Shown here one piece after another: positions 1 through 5,843 of a stretch of 5,843 bases of DNA; position 1 is the first letter of the stretch, and each line of letters begins with the position of its first letter. A program made the position numbers and the translations under genes. The notes under the pieces were generated by a model. The model had not been told where the DNA came from. It was given only the letters and a program-made list of their open reading frames with translations, and made no database searches. This DNA is from an archaeon (GTDB lineage Archaea; Asgardarchaeota; Hermodarchaeia; Hermodarchaeales; Hermodarchaeaceae): the NCBI GenBank assembly GCA_016550405.1, contig JABXGX010000037.1, forward strand, positions 1 through 5,843, in the 5' to 3' direction.

Positions 1-649
1 CATCCAATGTCCGTCCATGATCCTGCAAGAGTCCACTTAATTGCTGCACTCGCCGAGATAATCCAGGAATCGTAGGCGCAAAAGGCATCCAGCCCTGCCC
101 ATACTTCGCGGCTAATTTTTAGAATCCTCAAAGATCCGCCCCCCAAAAAGAAAGGAGGATGAGGACATTGAACTGGCCTTGGAGCCAAAGCCACCTCGTC
201 AACCTGAAAATAAGTTCCTTCAAACGTTGTCACCGACTCGTCCAATACTTACGAATCAGCTGCAAGGCCTCCTCGGTCTCTGCCAGCCGCGCTGTATGCC
301 CCCGAAATGGAACACCGGCCAACGTAAATTCATCCTGATACCATCCCGCCCCCGCCCCTATAAGTAACCGCCCCTCTGAAAGCTGATCCACAGTCGCGGC
401 CATCTTCGCCATCAGATATGGATGCCGAATTGGTAATGGGCTCACACAAGGACCTAACCGAACATGATCTGTAACCACTGCTATCCCTGCTAATATCGTC
501 CACGCCTCGTTGATATATGGTCCTCTAGGTAATCGAAGATGATCATTCATCACCACATGATCCAAACCTGCAGCATCAACGATTTTCGCAGTGTGAACAG
601 CTTGAGAAGCCGAAAAGAATTCGAGGGGAATATGAATGCCAAGCCTCAT
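1..649 (-). pseudogene. Luciferase-like (LLM class) flavin/F420-dependent oxidoreductase, frameshifted twice, 3' end beyond the window
   Basis: The protein resembles the bacterial-luciferase-like family, TIM-barrel oxidoreductases using FMN or coenzyme F420. From ATG 647-649 the first frame gives 139 residues with family hallmarks: MRLGIHIPLEFF (first strand), NDHLRLP near residue 35, the RHPYLMAKMAATVDQLSEGR helix (75-94), then GAGAGWYQDEF and AGVPFRGH (98-118). It stops at 230-232. The downstream homology continues in another frame (about 232 to 121): a TFEGTYFQVDE segment, PRPVQCPHPP and LGGGS. From about 115 to 1 it returns to the first frame with KLAAKYGQGWMPF. So there are two compensating indels, one near 232-243 and one probably in the T5 run at 116-120. 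The open frame can be extended upstream to 730, but the family N-terminus begins at the ATG chosen here. The substrate cannot be told. The gene lies 82 bases behind the zinc-ribbon gene and may be co-transcribed. Family assignment is firm; whether it is a true pseudogene or an assembly error is not. Confidence 0.82.
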
Positions 650-709
650 CCTTAGGTCAACTCCGTAACCACTACAGAGTCTATTCAACTTGACATTTTT
701 GTGCCTTGT

Positions 710-717
710 CCTTAAAA
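710..717 (-). promoter_or_regulatory. Possible TATA-like box ahead of the oxidoreductase gene
   Basis: The minus strand reads TTTTAAGG in the 82-base gap between the two minus-strand genes. A start of transcription near 685-690 would give a leader of about 40 bases before ATG 649. Co-transcription from the promoter of the upstream gene is equally possible. Confidence 0.2.
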
Positions 718-731
718 CGCTTGAAAACAAG

Positions 732-1412
732 CTACTCTGAATCCTTCTGCTTCCGTGCCTCTGATCCTGCAGCCCGACGCGCTGCCAGATGTCGCAATAA
801 ACTCACGGTTGTTCGTAACTTCGAGGTTTCCTGCAAAATCAAGGTCTCCGCATCCTCTTGATTAGCGAGCATATTTGCCCGAGTGAGTACCTTCTTTATC
901 CAGGCCAACTGATCCTCATCAAACGCAGAATTGGTAATTGTCTTCGACGCAATATCGACCGTCATATGTTGCTTCGTGGAATCCGGAAGCTCAGAATACT
1001 CCTCCTGCGTCACCATGTAAATACAGGCACCCACATCCACACTATCCGGCAACACTCGATCCATAAAACTCCGAATTCCAGCAGTAACTGGGAGTGATCC
1101 TTTGAGCACAATGGTTTCTTCACTAATCCCTGCAGTAAGCAGCGCCGCAAGGATATCAATACCCAAATTTCGGATGGCCGTTTTAACTGTGAATTTCACC
1201 GCACGAAGTTGTGGTCCTTTAGCTTCTTCACCTGTTTGGTATCCCAACACATGACCTGTACGAGAAAATTCAACTCTGAATTCATGTGGACAGATTTTCC
1301 CTTCTACAACACGTCCAGTCATAATTGTCCCTTGTACTCTGTCCCAGGCTTCATCGGGCACATCAAGTTCGCCATTAGCGTGGCATATGGGACAAATGAC
1401 TTTCAATTTCAC
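732..1412 (-). CDS. Zinc-ribbon protein of unknown function (226 aa)
   Basis: I do not recognise this protein as a named family. It begins with a probable zinc-binding ribbon: C7 and C10 in a CPICH motif, then C41 and H43 in a CPHEF motif about 30 residues later. Between the two halves lies a short strand-rich segment, as is usual for ribbons. Residues about 70-185 form a mixed alpha/beta region with no catalytic motif I can name. The C-terminal 40 residues are helical and strongly basic (ARRAAGSEARKQK), perhaps coiled-coil. No signal peptide or membrane segment is visible, so it is probably cytoplasmic. The start is GTG at 1410-1412, supported by a GAGG element (minus strand, 1422-1425) nine bases upstream. 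The CxxC motif follows only six residues later, which also fits this start. The stop is TAG at 732-734. It could be a regulatory or adaptor protein, but this is speculation. Confidence 0.85.
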   Translation of the reverse strand: MKLKVICPICHANGELDVPDEAWDRVQGTIMTGRVVEGKICPHEFRVEFSRTGHVLGYQTGEEAKGPQLRAVKFTVKTAIRNLGIDILAALLTAGISEETIVLKGSLPVTAGIRSFMDRVLPDSVDVGACIYMVTQEEYSELPDSTKQHMTVDIASKTITNSAFDEDQLAWIKKVLTRANMLANQEDAETLILQETSKLRTTVSLLRHLAARRAAGSEARKQKDSE

Positions 1413-1421
1413 AGCTTAACG

Positions 1422-1425
1422 CCTC
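1422..1425 (-). promoter_or_regulatory. Shine-Dalgarno-like GAGG for the zinc-ribbon gene
   Basis: The minus strand reads GCGAGGCG here, with GAGG nine bases before the GTG codon at 1412. It is the main support for choosing this GTG as the start. The match to the archaeal anti-SD is only partial. Confidence 0.45.
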
Positions 1426-1514
1426 GCAATAGCAAGCAACCAAAGGCGGGGTTCTTCCTCAAAAACTCTTCCTTTTTTTTCTTAATTGAGACTACTGTTT
1501 GTGTTCATATGCAA

Positions 1515-1525
1515 CTATTTTAAAG
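1515..1525 (-). promoter_or_regulatory. Candidate TATA box for the zinc-ribbon gene
   Basis: The minus strand reads CTTTAAAATAG, similar to the archaeal box A consensus. With the usual spacing of about 25 bases, transcription would begin near 1490, giving a leader of roughly 80 bases that contains an A8 tract. No clear BRE purine element was confirmed. AT-rich DNA throws up such boxes by chance, so this is a weak call. Confidence 0.35.
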
Positions 1526-1666
1526 ATGTTTACAATTACACACAATTAATAGAATAACCGATTATTGTAATAAACCTCTGCCTTGAACAATTATCCACGA
1601 ACTTGCCCGTGATTTCGGAATGCACGAAACAGCTTCTAGTGGCATTTTCATGCTTTTATTTTGTTT

Positions 1667-1675
1667 TGTATAAAT
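1667..1675 (+). promoter_or_regulatory. Candidate TATA box for the surface-protein gene
   Basis: The plus strand reads TGTATAAAT inside a T-rich stretch. Transcription would start near 1697-1702, leaving an unusually long leader of about 140 bases before ATG 1842. A second candidate, TATTTAAG at 1693-1700, would shorten the leader to about 120 bases. I cannot choose between them from sequence alone. Confidence 0.35.
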
Positions 1676-1841
1676 GGTGGTGCAGGTAAATGTATTTAAG
1701 CCGTTCTTTCTCGATTTACATCACGGTTTGGCGACAGATTGGAACGGACAACGAGAGTGTTACAGGAATATGACCAGGTAGTAGCGATGGCGTACTGGAG
1801 AGGGCTTTCCGCTGCCGCCTTCCACCCAGGGGCACAACACC

Positions 1842-1907
1842 ATGAAACGTCAAGCACTATTCTGTTTTCTTTTCCTAGCTTTATTCTGTCTTACACCTTT
1901 GGTTAGC
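1842..1907 (+). other. Signal peptide of the surface protein
   Basis: Residues 1-4 are MKRQ with two basic residues. They are followed by a hydrophobic core (ALFCFLFLALFCL, 5-17) and a polar end with TPLVS before TIPTT. Cleavage after S22 fits the small-residue rule at -1 and -3 (V20, S22). The two core cysteines lack a good lipobox context, so Sec-type export is favoured over lipoprotein export. Confidence 0.8.
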
Positions 1908-4900
1908 ACAATTCCAACCACAAATCAAATATCCGATAACCAAAGACCCCTACAAAACCTGAATCCTAACGATCGTTCTGAAGATCCTTCTGCTTTCTAT
2001 TCGCCTTCACCATTATTACCAGAAGGACCTACCTACACCGATGGTGAATTTCAGTACGAGGGATTAGGAGCAACACTAGTTACTACAGAATATGCCCAAG
2101 GATCGAATATGTCACTTCAAATTACAGGTCTGAACTATTCTGATAGCGCTTATGGTGAGATTCGGCTTCCCAAGGATAATTGGACGGGGTATCGCCTTGA
2201 AGCCGAAGTATACAATCTCTACGACCAACCTTATTTTATGAATGCATCCCGAGAAAATGGCAACTTTGAAACAGACCCCGCCGGACCTACCGATTGGAAC
2301 CCAGATTATAATAATATGGGTAGTAATTCAACCAACCCACTCTTTGGAACTGCATGGGGGTCCAGTTATGGATTTTCTGGAAAAGGCGGTAGAACCTGGA
2401 TAGATTGGCAAATCGGTTGGGCGTGGAATACTTCGTCATATATCGCCTGGCAAAGGAGTATAACCATCCAACGCGACAATCCCGTATATGCTAAATTAAC
2501 CTTTAGAGTTCGGGTAGACCAACTCGGGGCTGGTTCTGCAGCCCGTGGACGTCTAGTAATATATGTTGAAATTGGAGGCACAGTATATCGGCGGTTACTT
2601 GATGAACATTGCCCCAACAACGACCAATGGTACAACTTGTCAATTTCTGTACCATATGATGATCTGTTAACGTGGAGTGTTCCTAATGAGGATGTCGTTG
2701 TAACTTTAGGACTTTCTTTTACAGGAACCCTAACATCTTGGTCAAATGAGGCCTGGGCCTTGGATTTTGATGATGTTACTCTTGAAGTTCGAGGCTTAGT
2801 AAATCCCATTGATTCCAACTGGCTTAACCTTGCGATGAACTCCACCACCGCACAAAATCCAGGCTACGGCTACGGATCCTATTCAGTCACAGGCGCGTGG
2901 GCTAATCCAACACCGAATCACAAAAAAGTAGTATCTCTTTGGCAGGCAACAGATAGTGATGCGCGGTTAGTGGAATTTGATTATGATTTAACCTTGTTTA
3001 TTACCAGAACAGGAACTACAGAACAACAAGTTGGACCTGAGGGGTCAGTTTTTGTTGCGAAGAATAATTCCGTGGTCTATTGGTCAACCTGGGTGTATGC
3101 TTACCAGCCCTTTTTCTTTGGATCGTACAATCTCTCTCTGACTCGTCCCACTACTGAAACGTGGTCATTGCATAAGGTCTGGGATGCTCTTTTCTATGAT
3201 CGAACAAGTGCAGTAACCACAACTTCAACCCATTTTACGTTATCAAGTTTAGCAATAGGAGAAGCCTTTGGTTGGTGGAACTTTACATTTACTTCGACAA
3301 ACCGTGTCTCTGCTATTACTACGAATTTTGATAGTTTTCGAATTAATCCAGGCAGCCCAAGTACCATGAGTATTTCAGCTACACTTGATACGGTTACGTC
3401 AGGGCAAGCCAACCTTACACTATATAATCCCAATGGGATAGCCGTGGATGATCAAACACAAACAGTGTCTAGTACTTCTGTGAGTTTTACGAACATCCAA
3501 TTTGATGATGGGACAACCTATCCAGCTGGGGAATACACGCTTTGTATAAGTTATGACAACGGCGTTACGCTTACACAGACAGCAGTAGGGTTCCGTTCAA
3601 AGACCATCACCATTACACACGCTACAGAACTTAGTCCTGATGAAGCCACAATAACTGTGCTCTATGCAGATACTGGTTATTATTATCCACGTGTCCTCTT
3701 CAATGATACAGATGCTAGTGCTCTCATCGAAGGCGCTACAGTGGCTGGTACGGTTGCTGGCATTCCTATCACCTTCACCCAATATGGAGGTTTCTACCAA
3801 GCTCAAATCGCCAAAGACCTTCTAGATCCCGGAGATTATATTCTCAGTATCGATGCCGACAAACAATACTACCTCTCTGATTCAACAACAATCACTATAC
3901 AAGTCAGAGGGGAAACGAGCCTTTCTTCTCCCTCATCTCCTGGGTTTACACTACCGTATGGAGAAGCAATCACCCTCAACGTCAGCTATTGGGATATATA
4001 TAATGACACAGGTGTGGCGGATGCAACTATTACAACTAATTGGCCAACTGGCCCAACTGGAACTTCCAATGGAACTCCAGGATGGTATGAAATAATAATT
4101 GACACAAGCGACCAACCGTCTCCTGGCACATATTCACTGTCCATCACAGCTTCAAAGGTCAATTATCAGACGCGAATTCTCATCCTCACTGTGGTTGTCC
4201 GAAAAATATCTACATCGATATCGTACTTCACCCCTGGCTCCGTACCCTATGGTGAAGACATTGTTATCCCCTTCAATTATACTGTTACCGACCCCGAAAG
4301 CCAATATAACGAAAATGGGCTTGGCTCAGTTCTAAAAAGTGATTTAACCCTTACTCTTGATGGATCGCTTCTAGTACCAAGTGACTTTGACTTTGATACT
4401 GGCGCTCAGGCAGGTATGTATTCAATCACTATACTTTTTGCGAGCGGAAAAATCAGTTCTATCAAGAGCTATAGTCTCCAACTGAAAGTACATGCACCTT
4501 CAGTTGAATATGCCGACGCCACCGCAGCCATTGGTTTTCGTGTGCGACTTCTTCGCTCCTCTTTGACTTACGATGCTCCAGTCGCGGAACCCTGGGGAAA
4601 CGACATGGTTATCACGTTCTATTATGCTGTTGATGACCCAATTAGTGGCAGTCATCTCGCCCCCATTACAACGATTGGGCTCTCAGAAGTTAGCTGTGAG
4701 CTAAATGGCTCCGCCGTAAGCAGTTTTGGCTGGGTCCATTTGGGAAGTGGTCAATATCAACTCACCATCTATGCCGTTAACATCACACAGGTCATCAAAT
4801 TTAGACTCTACATCACTGTGAACGATGTCAGCGATGTATACGATGGGGCTGCACGAACTCTACATTTTGTAATTCGAGCTCATCAGACCCAAGCAATTGT

Positions 4901-5843
4901 TGATCCGCCTGAACAAACCGCCTTAGGAGAAAATACACCCATTTCAGTTCAATGGGTGGATCTCGATGCAGGTGGCGATGTAATTGGGAATCTAACCAAT
5001 GTTGTAGTGTCCAATTGCCCAGTTGGTGGAGATCAAACCTTTGGTACACTGAGTTTTACGCTTATTACCACAAGCTGGTCAGTTGGCACACATATTCTCA
5101 CATTAACCGTGAATCCGCATCTTTCACCTAGCTGGTATCTCGGTGACAGCGCAACTGTCAACGTGGTTATTCGCATTCATTATACTGGAGTAACTGTTCA
5201 ACCCCCGAACCCAACACCCTGGGGCTTCAATACTTCACTCATCGTCATTTGGACTGACTTAGATACGGGTGGCAATGTCCCTGGAGGTGAGCTATTTGAA
5301 GTAGTCGTCTCCGACTGCCCCGTGGGTGGGGACCAAACCTTCACCAGCCTCAGCTTCACCCTCGATACAGCCAGCTGGGCCATCAGTACTGGTTATACCT
5401 TGAACGTAACTGTGTTTGCCACAACTAGTCCACGGTCATATAGTGATGCCTGGGCGAGTGTCTCTGTAGTCATACGAATTCACCGTGTTGAGGTCGTTAT
5501 TCCCACCCCTTCACCGACTCCGTGGGGTTTCAACACACCCATGAGTGTGACCTGGCGAGACCTCGACACTGGGGGGATCATCTCTGGATTGAATCTAGAT
5601 AATATCACCATCACCGATTGTCCCGTCGGAGGCGACCAAACCTTCGGTACTCTGAGCTTCAGTCTTGTAACCATTACATGGACAACCGGGCAATACACTT
5701 TGAATGTGACCGTTTATCCCGATATGGCACCACAAGAATATGCAATTACAGGCTATCAGGTCACCGTCAGCATCCGTGCTCACTATGTCAGCGTTACCGT
5801 GGATCCACCCGCACAAACGCCTTGGGGATATGACACGGATTTA
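1842..5843 (+). CDS. Giant secreted cell-surface protein with jelly-roll domains and tandem Ig-like repeats (partial, at least 1334 aa)
   Basis: One uninterrupted frame of 1334 codons starts at ATG 1842 and runs off the right edge. This is the only in-frame ATG after the upstream TAG at 1782, and it directly precedes a signal peptide. Domains in order: signal peptide (1-22); a strand-rich N-terminal segment (about 60-138); a jelly-roll-like domain (about 139-318) ending in the strand DFDDVTLEV; a second such domain (about 320-505) ending in NFDSFRI; an Ig-like linker (about 509-581); diverged Ig-like units (582-1010); and conserved repeats of 99-101 residues (1011 onward). About 23 N-X-S/T sequons suggest heavy N-glycosylation. 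The mature visible part has six cysteines (257, 568, 952, 1059, 1159, 1260), four of them spaced one per repeat. The architecture fits an adhesin-like or S-layer-associated protein outside the cell. No enzyme motif was seen. A membrane anchor or sorting signal, if any, lies beyond the window. Specific function is unknown. Confidence 0.93.
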   Translation, partial: MKRQALFCFLFLALFCLTPLVSTIPTTNQISDNQRPLQNLNPNDRSEDPSAFYSPSPLLPEGPTYTDGEFQYEGLGATLVTTEYAQGSNMSLQITGLNYSDSAYGEIRLPKDNWTGYRLEAEVYNLYDQPYFMNASRENGNFETDPAGPTDWNPDYNNMGSNSTNPLFGTAWGSSYGFSGKGGRTWIDWQIGWAWNTSSYIAWQRSITIQRDNPVYAKLTFRVRVDQLGAGSAARGRLVIYVEIGGTVYRRLLDEHCPNNDQWYNLSISVPYDDLLTWSVPNEDVVVTLGLSFTGTLTSWSNEAWALDFDDVTLEVRGLVNPIDSNWLNLAMNSTTAQNPGYGYGSYSVTGAWANPTPNHKKVVSLWQATDSDARLVEFDYDLTLFITRTGTTEQQVGPEGSVFVAKNNSVVYWSTWVYAYQPFFFGSYNLSLTRPTTETWSLHKVWDALFYDRTSAVTTTSTHFTLSSLAIGEAFGWWNFTFTSTNRVSAITTNFDSFRINPGSPSTMSISATLDTVTSGQANLTLYNPNGIAVDDQTQTVSSTSVSFTNIQFDDGTTYPAGEYTLCISYDNGVTLTQTAVGFRSKTITITHATELSPDEATITVLYADTGYYYPRVLFNDTDASALIEGATVAGTVAGIPITFTQYGGFYQAQIAKDLLDPGDYILSIDADKQYYLSDSTTITIQVRGETSLSSPSSPGFTLPYGEAITLNVSYWDIYNDTGVADATITTNWPTGPTGTSNGTPGWYEIIIDTSDQPSPGTYSLSITASKVNYQTRILILTVVVRKISTSISYFTPGSVPYGEDIVIPFNYTVTDPESQYNENGLGSVLKSDLTLTLDGSLLVPSDFDFDTGAQAGMYSITILFASGKISSIKSYSLQLKVHAPSVEYADATAAIGFRVRLLRSSLTYDAPVAEPWGNDMVITFYYAVDDPISGSHLAPITTIGLSEVSCELNGSAVSSFGWVHLGSGQYQLTIYAVNITQVIKFRLYITVNDVSDVYDGAARTLHFVIRAHQTQAIVDPPEQTALGENTPISVQWVDLDAGGDVIGNLTNVVVSNCPVGGDQTFGTLSFTLITTSWSVGTHILTLTVNPHLSPSWYLGDSATVNVVIRIHYTGVTVQPPNPTPWGFNTSLIVIWTDLDTGGNVPGGELFEVVVSDCPVGGDQTFTSLSFTLDTASWAISTGYTLNVTVFATTSPRSYSDAWASVSVVIRIHRVEVVIPTPSPTPWGFNTPMSVTWRDLDTGGIISGLNLDNITITDCPVGGDQTFGTLSFSLVTITWTTGQYTLNVTVYPDMAPQEYAITGYQVTVSIRAHYVSVTVDPPAQTPWGYDTDL
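2256..2795 (+). other. Predicted jelly-roll / carbohydrate-binding-like domain 1 (residues 139-318)
   Basis: The segment opens with NGNFETDPAGPTDW, the typical 'asymmetric N-terminal' opening of CBM-like beta-sandwiches. It continues through aromatic-rich strands (WIDWQIGWAWN, YAKLTFRVRVDQ, WYNLSISV) and closes with WALDFDDVTLEV, which matches the final strand seen in many such domains. Ligand binding is inferred from fold similarity only. Aromatic residues that could stack on sugars are plentiful. C257 lies in the segment EHCPNND. Confidence 0.55.
2796..3365 (+). other. Predicted beta-sandwich domain 2 (residues about 319-508)
   Basis: This domain has a layout comparable to the preceding one: an opening with WLNLAMNSTTAQNPGYG, central strands including VEFDYDLTLFITR and SVVYWSTWVYA, and a closing strand NFDSFRI. 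It then leads into a proline-containing linker (NPGSPST). Sequence identity to domain 1 is low, so a duplication is only suggested by the matching boundaries. A concanavalin-like fold is also possible. Confidence 0.4.
3366..3584 (+). other. Ig-like linker domain (residues 509-581)
   Basis: The segment has the pattern ANLTLYNPNG, then VSFTNIQFDDG, then YPAGEYTLCISYDNG. This resembles short Ig-like or filamin-like domains in archaeal surface proteins, where a 'YxPxG' strand pair is followed by 'GxYxLxI'. It contains C568. Confidence 0.45.
3585..4871 (+). repeat. Four diverged Ig-like repeat units (residues 582-1010)
   Basis: Units begin near 3585, 3903, 4197 and 4542, and are about 106, 98, 115 and 110 residues long. 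Shared landmarks are a VR or FR boundary strand and a PYGE/PWGN turn in the last three units. A hydrophobic-Y/W-x-D strand follows (NVSYWD, FNYTVTD, FYYAVDD), then a closing GxYxLxI strand (GTYSLSITA, GMYSITILF, GQYQLTIYA). Sequence identity among units is low, so these are older copies or independently acquired domains of one fold. The last unit has a cysteine (C952) where the later repeats have theirs. Confidence 0.65.
4872..5168 (+). repeat. Conserved Ig-like repeat A (99 residues)
   Basis: The unit begins IRAHQTQ and contains the WVDLDAGG strand-turn. It has the motif CPVGGDQTF at 5016-5042 (C1059), followed by GTLSFTL and the closing strand HILTLTV. It has the least GC-rich third positions of the three complete copies, and the canonical PWG turn is replaced by ALGEN. 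Confidence 0.85.
5169..5471 (+). repeat. Conserved Ig-like repeat B (101 residues)
   Basis: The unit begins IRIHYTG and has PTPWGFNT, then WTDLDTGG. The motif CPVGGDQTF lies at 5316-5342 (C1159), followed by LSFTL and YTLNVTV. By hand alignment about half of its positions are identical to repeat C. Confidence 0.88.
5472..5771 (+). repeat. Conserved Ig-like repeat C (100 residues)
   Basis: The unit begins IRIHRVE and has PTPWGFNT, WRDLDTGG, CPVGGDQTF at 5619-5645 (C1260), GTLSFSL and YTLNVTV. The order and spacing of all landmarks match repeats A and B. Confidence 0.88.
5772..5843 (+). repeat. Start of a fourth conserved repeat, cut by the window edge
   Basis: The last 24 residues read IRAHYVSVTVDPP and then AQTPWGYDTDL. 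They reproduce the opening strand and PWG turn of repeats A-C, so the array continues beyond the window. Confidence 0.8.

Larger units (their letters stand above)
1413..1841. other. Divergent intergenic region (429 bases) without a supported gene
   Basis: This region separates the minus-strand zinc-ribbon gene from the plus-strand surface-protein gene. Bases about 1480-1700 are AT-rich and carry candidate TATA boxes in both directions. They also contain an imperfect inverted repeat, TTACAAT at 1530-1536 and ATTGTAA at 1564-1570. Bases about 1700-1841 are visibly GC-richer and would form the leader of the surface-protein transcript. I found no tRNA-like fold, no strong terminator hairpin and no convincing small gene. 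A 39-codon frame from ATG 1787 overlaps the start of the large gene out of frame. Confidence 0.6.

Noticed and set aside
179..367. 62-codon plus-strand frame
   Set aside because: It is antisense to the oxidoreductase homology, and its proline-rich peptide is a by-product of the opposite strand.
650..730. Upstream extension of the oxidoreductase frame to a TTG at 730
   Set aside because: The added 27 residues do not resemble the family, and the ATG at 649 lies exactly at the expected first beta-strand.
1473..1480. T8 run considered as a plus-strand terminator
   Set aside because: No plus-strand gene ends upstream of it. On the minus strand it is an A tract in the presumed leader of the zinc-ribbon gene.
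858..1523. Plus-strand frames at 858-1097 and 1209-1523
   Set aside because: They are antisense to the zinc-ribbon gene, which has a start signal and a metal-binding motif; the plus-strand peptides look random.
1787..1906. 39-codon frame overlapping the surface-protein start
   Set aside because: No Shine-Dalgarno site and no recognisable peptide; retained only as a possible leader element in the findings.
2366..2848. 160-codon open frame on the minus strand
   Set aside because: It lies wholly opposite the continuous surface-protein frame, has no recognisable domain, and its composition is explained as a shadow of that gene.
3853..4335. Two plus-strand frames (3853-4095, 4099-4335)
   Set aside because: They are out of frame with the large gene, which is uninterrupted here and has clear domain structure.
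5198..5698. Two minus-strand frames (5198-5383 and 5480-5698) with similar peptides
   Set aside because: Their resemblance to each other simply mirrors the tandem repeats B and C on the plus strand.

Overview
The window looks like part of an archaeal genome, with moderate GC and AT-rich promoter-like intergenic DNA. The archaeal call rests on three things. There is a small zinc-ribbon protein of a general archaeal style. There is a very large secreted protein built of Ig-like repeats and rich in N-X-S/T sequons, as in archaeal surface-layer and cell-surface proteins. TATA-like boxes also sit at plausible distances upstream of the genes. An Asgard-type lineage (for example the Thorarchaeia relatives) is possible from the style of these proteins. 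That is an impression rather than proof, because no rRNA, tRNA or ribosomal protein gene is present.

Layout. The left quarter holds two minus-strand genes. The first (1-649, running off the left edge) is a luciferase-like flavin/F420-dependent oxidoreductase. Its reading frame is broken twice, by two indels that compensate each other, so it is either a pseudogene or carries two sequence errors. Upstream of it lies an intact 226-residue protein of unknown function (732-1412) with an N-terminal CxxC...CxH zinc-ribbon motif. A 429-base intergenic region (1413-1841) separates these from the plus strand. It carries candidate TATA boxes in both directions and a rather long, GC-richer leader before the next gene.

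The remaining two thirds (1842-5843) is one uninterrupted plus-strand reading frame of at least 1334 codons that runs off the right edge. It encodes a signal peptide, then two probable jelly-roll (carbohydrate-binding-like) beta-sandwich domains. These are followed by an Ig-like linker domain, about four diverged Ig-like units, and at least three well-conserved tandem repeats of 99-101 residues plus the start of a fourth. Each complete conserved repeat carries one cysteine in a CPVGGDQTF motif. Short predictions inside this gene on either strand are shadows.

How the genes relate: nothing in the sequence links the two minus-strand genes to the surface protein beyond a shared divergent intergenic region. 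No mobile element, CRISPR array, tRNA or rRNA was seen. The most interesting object is the giant repeat protein, probably a cell-surface or secreted adhesin-like or S-layer-associated protein.
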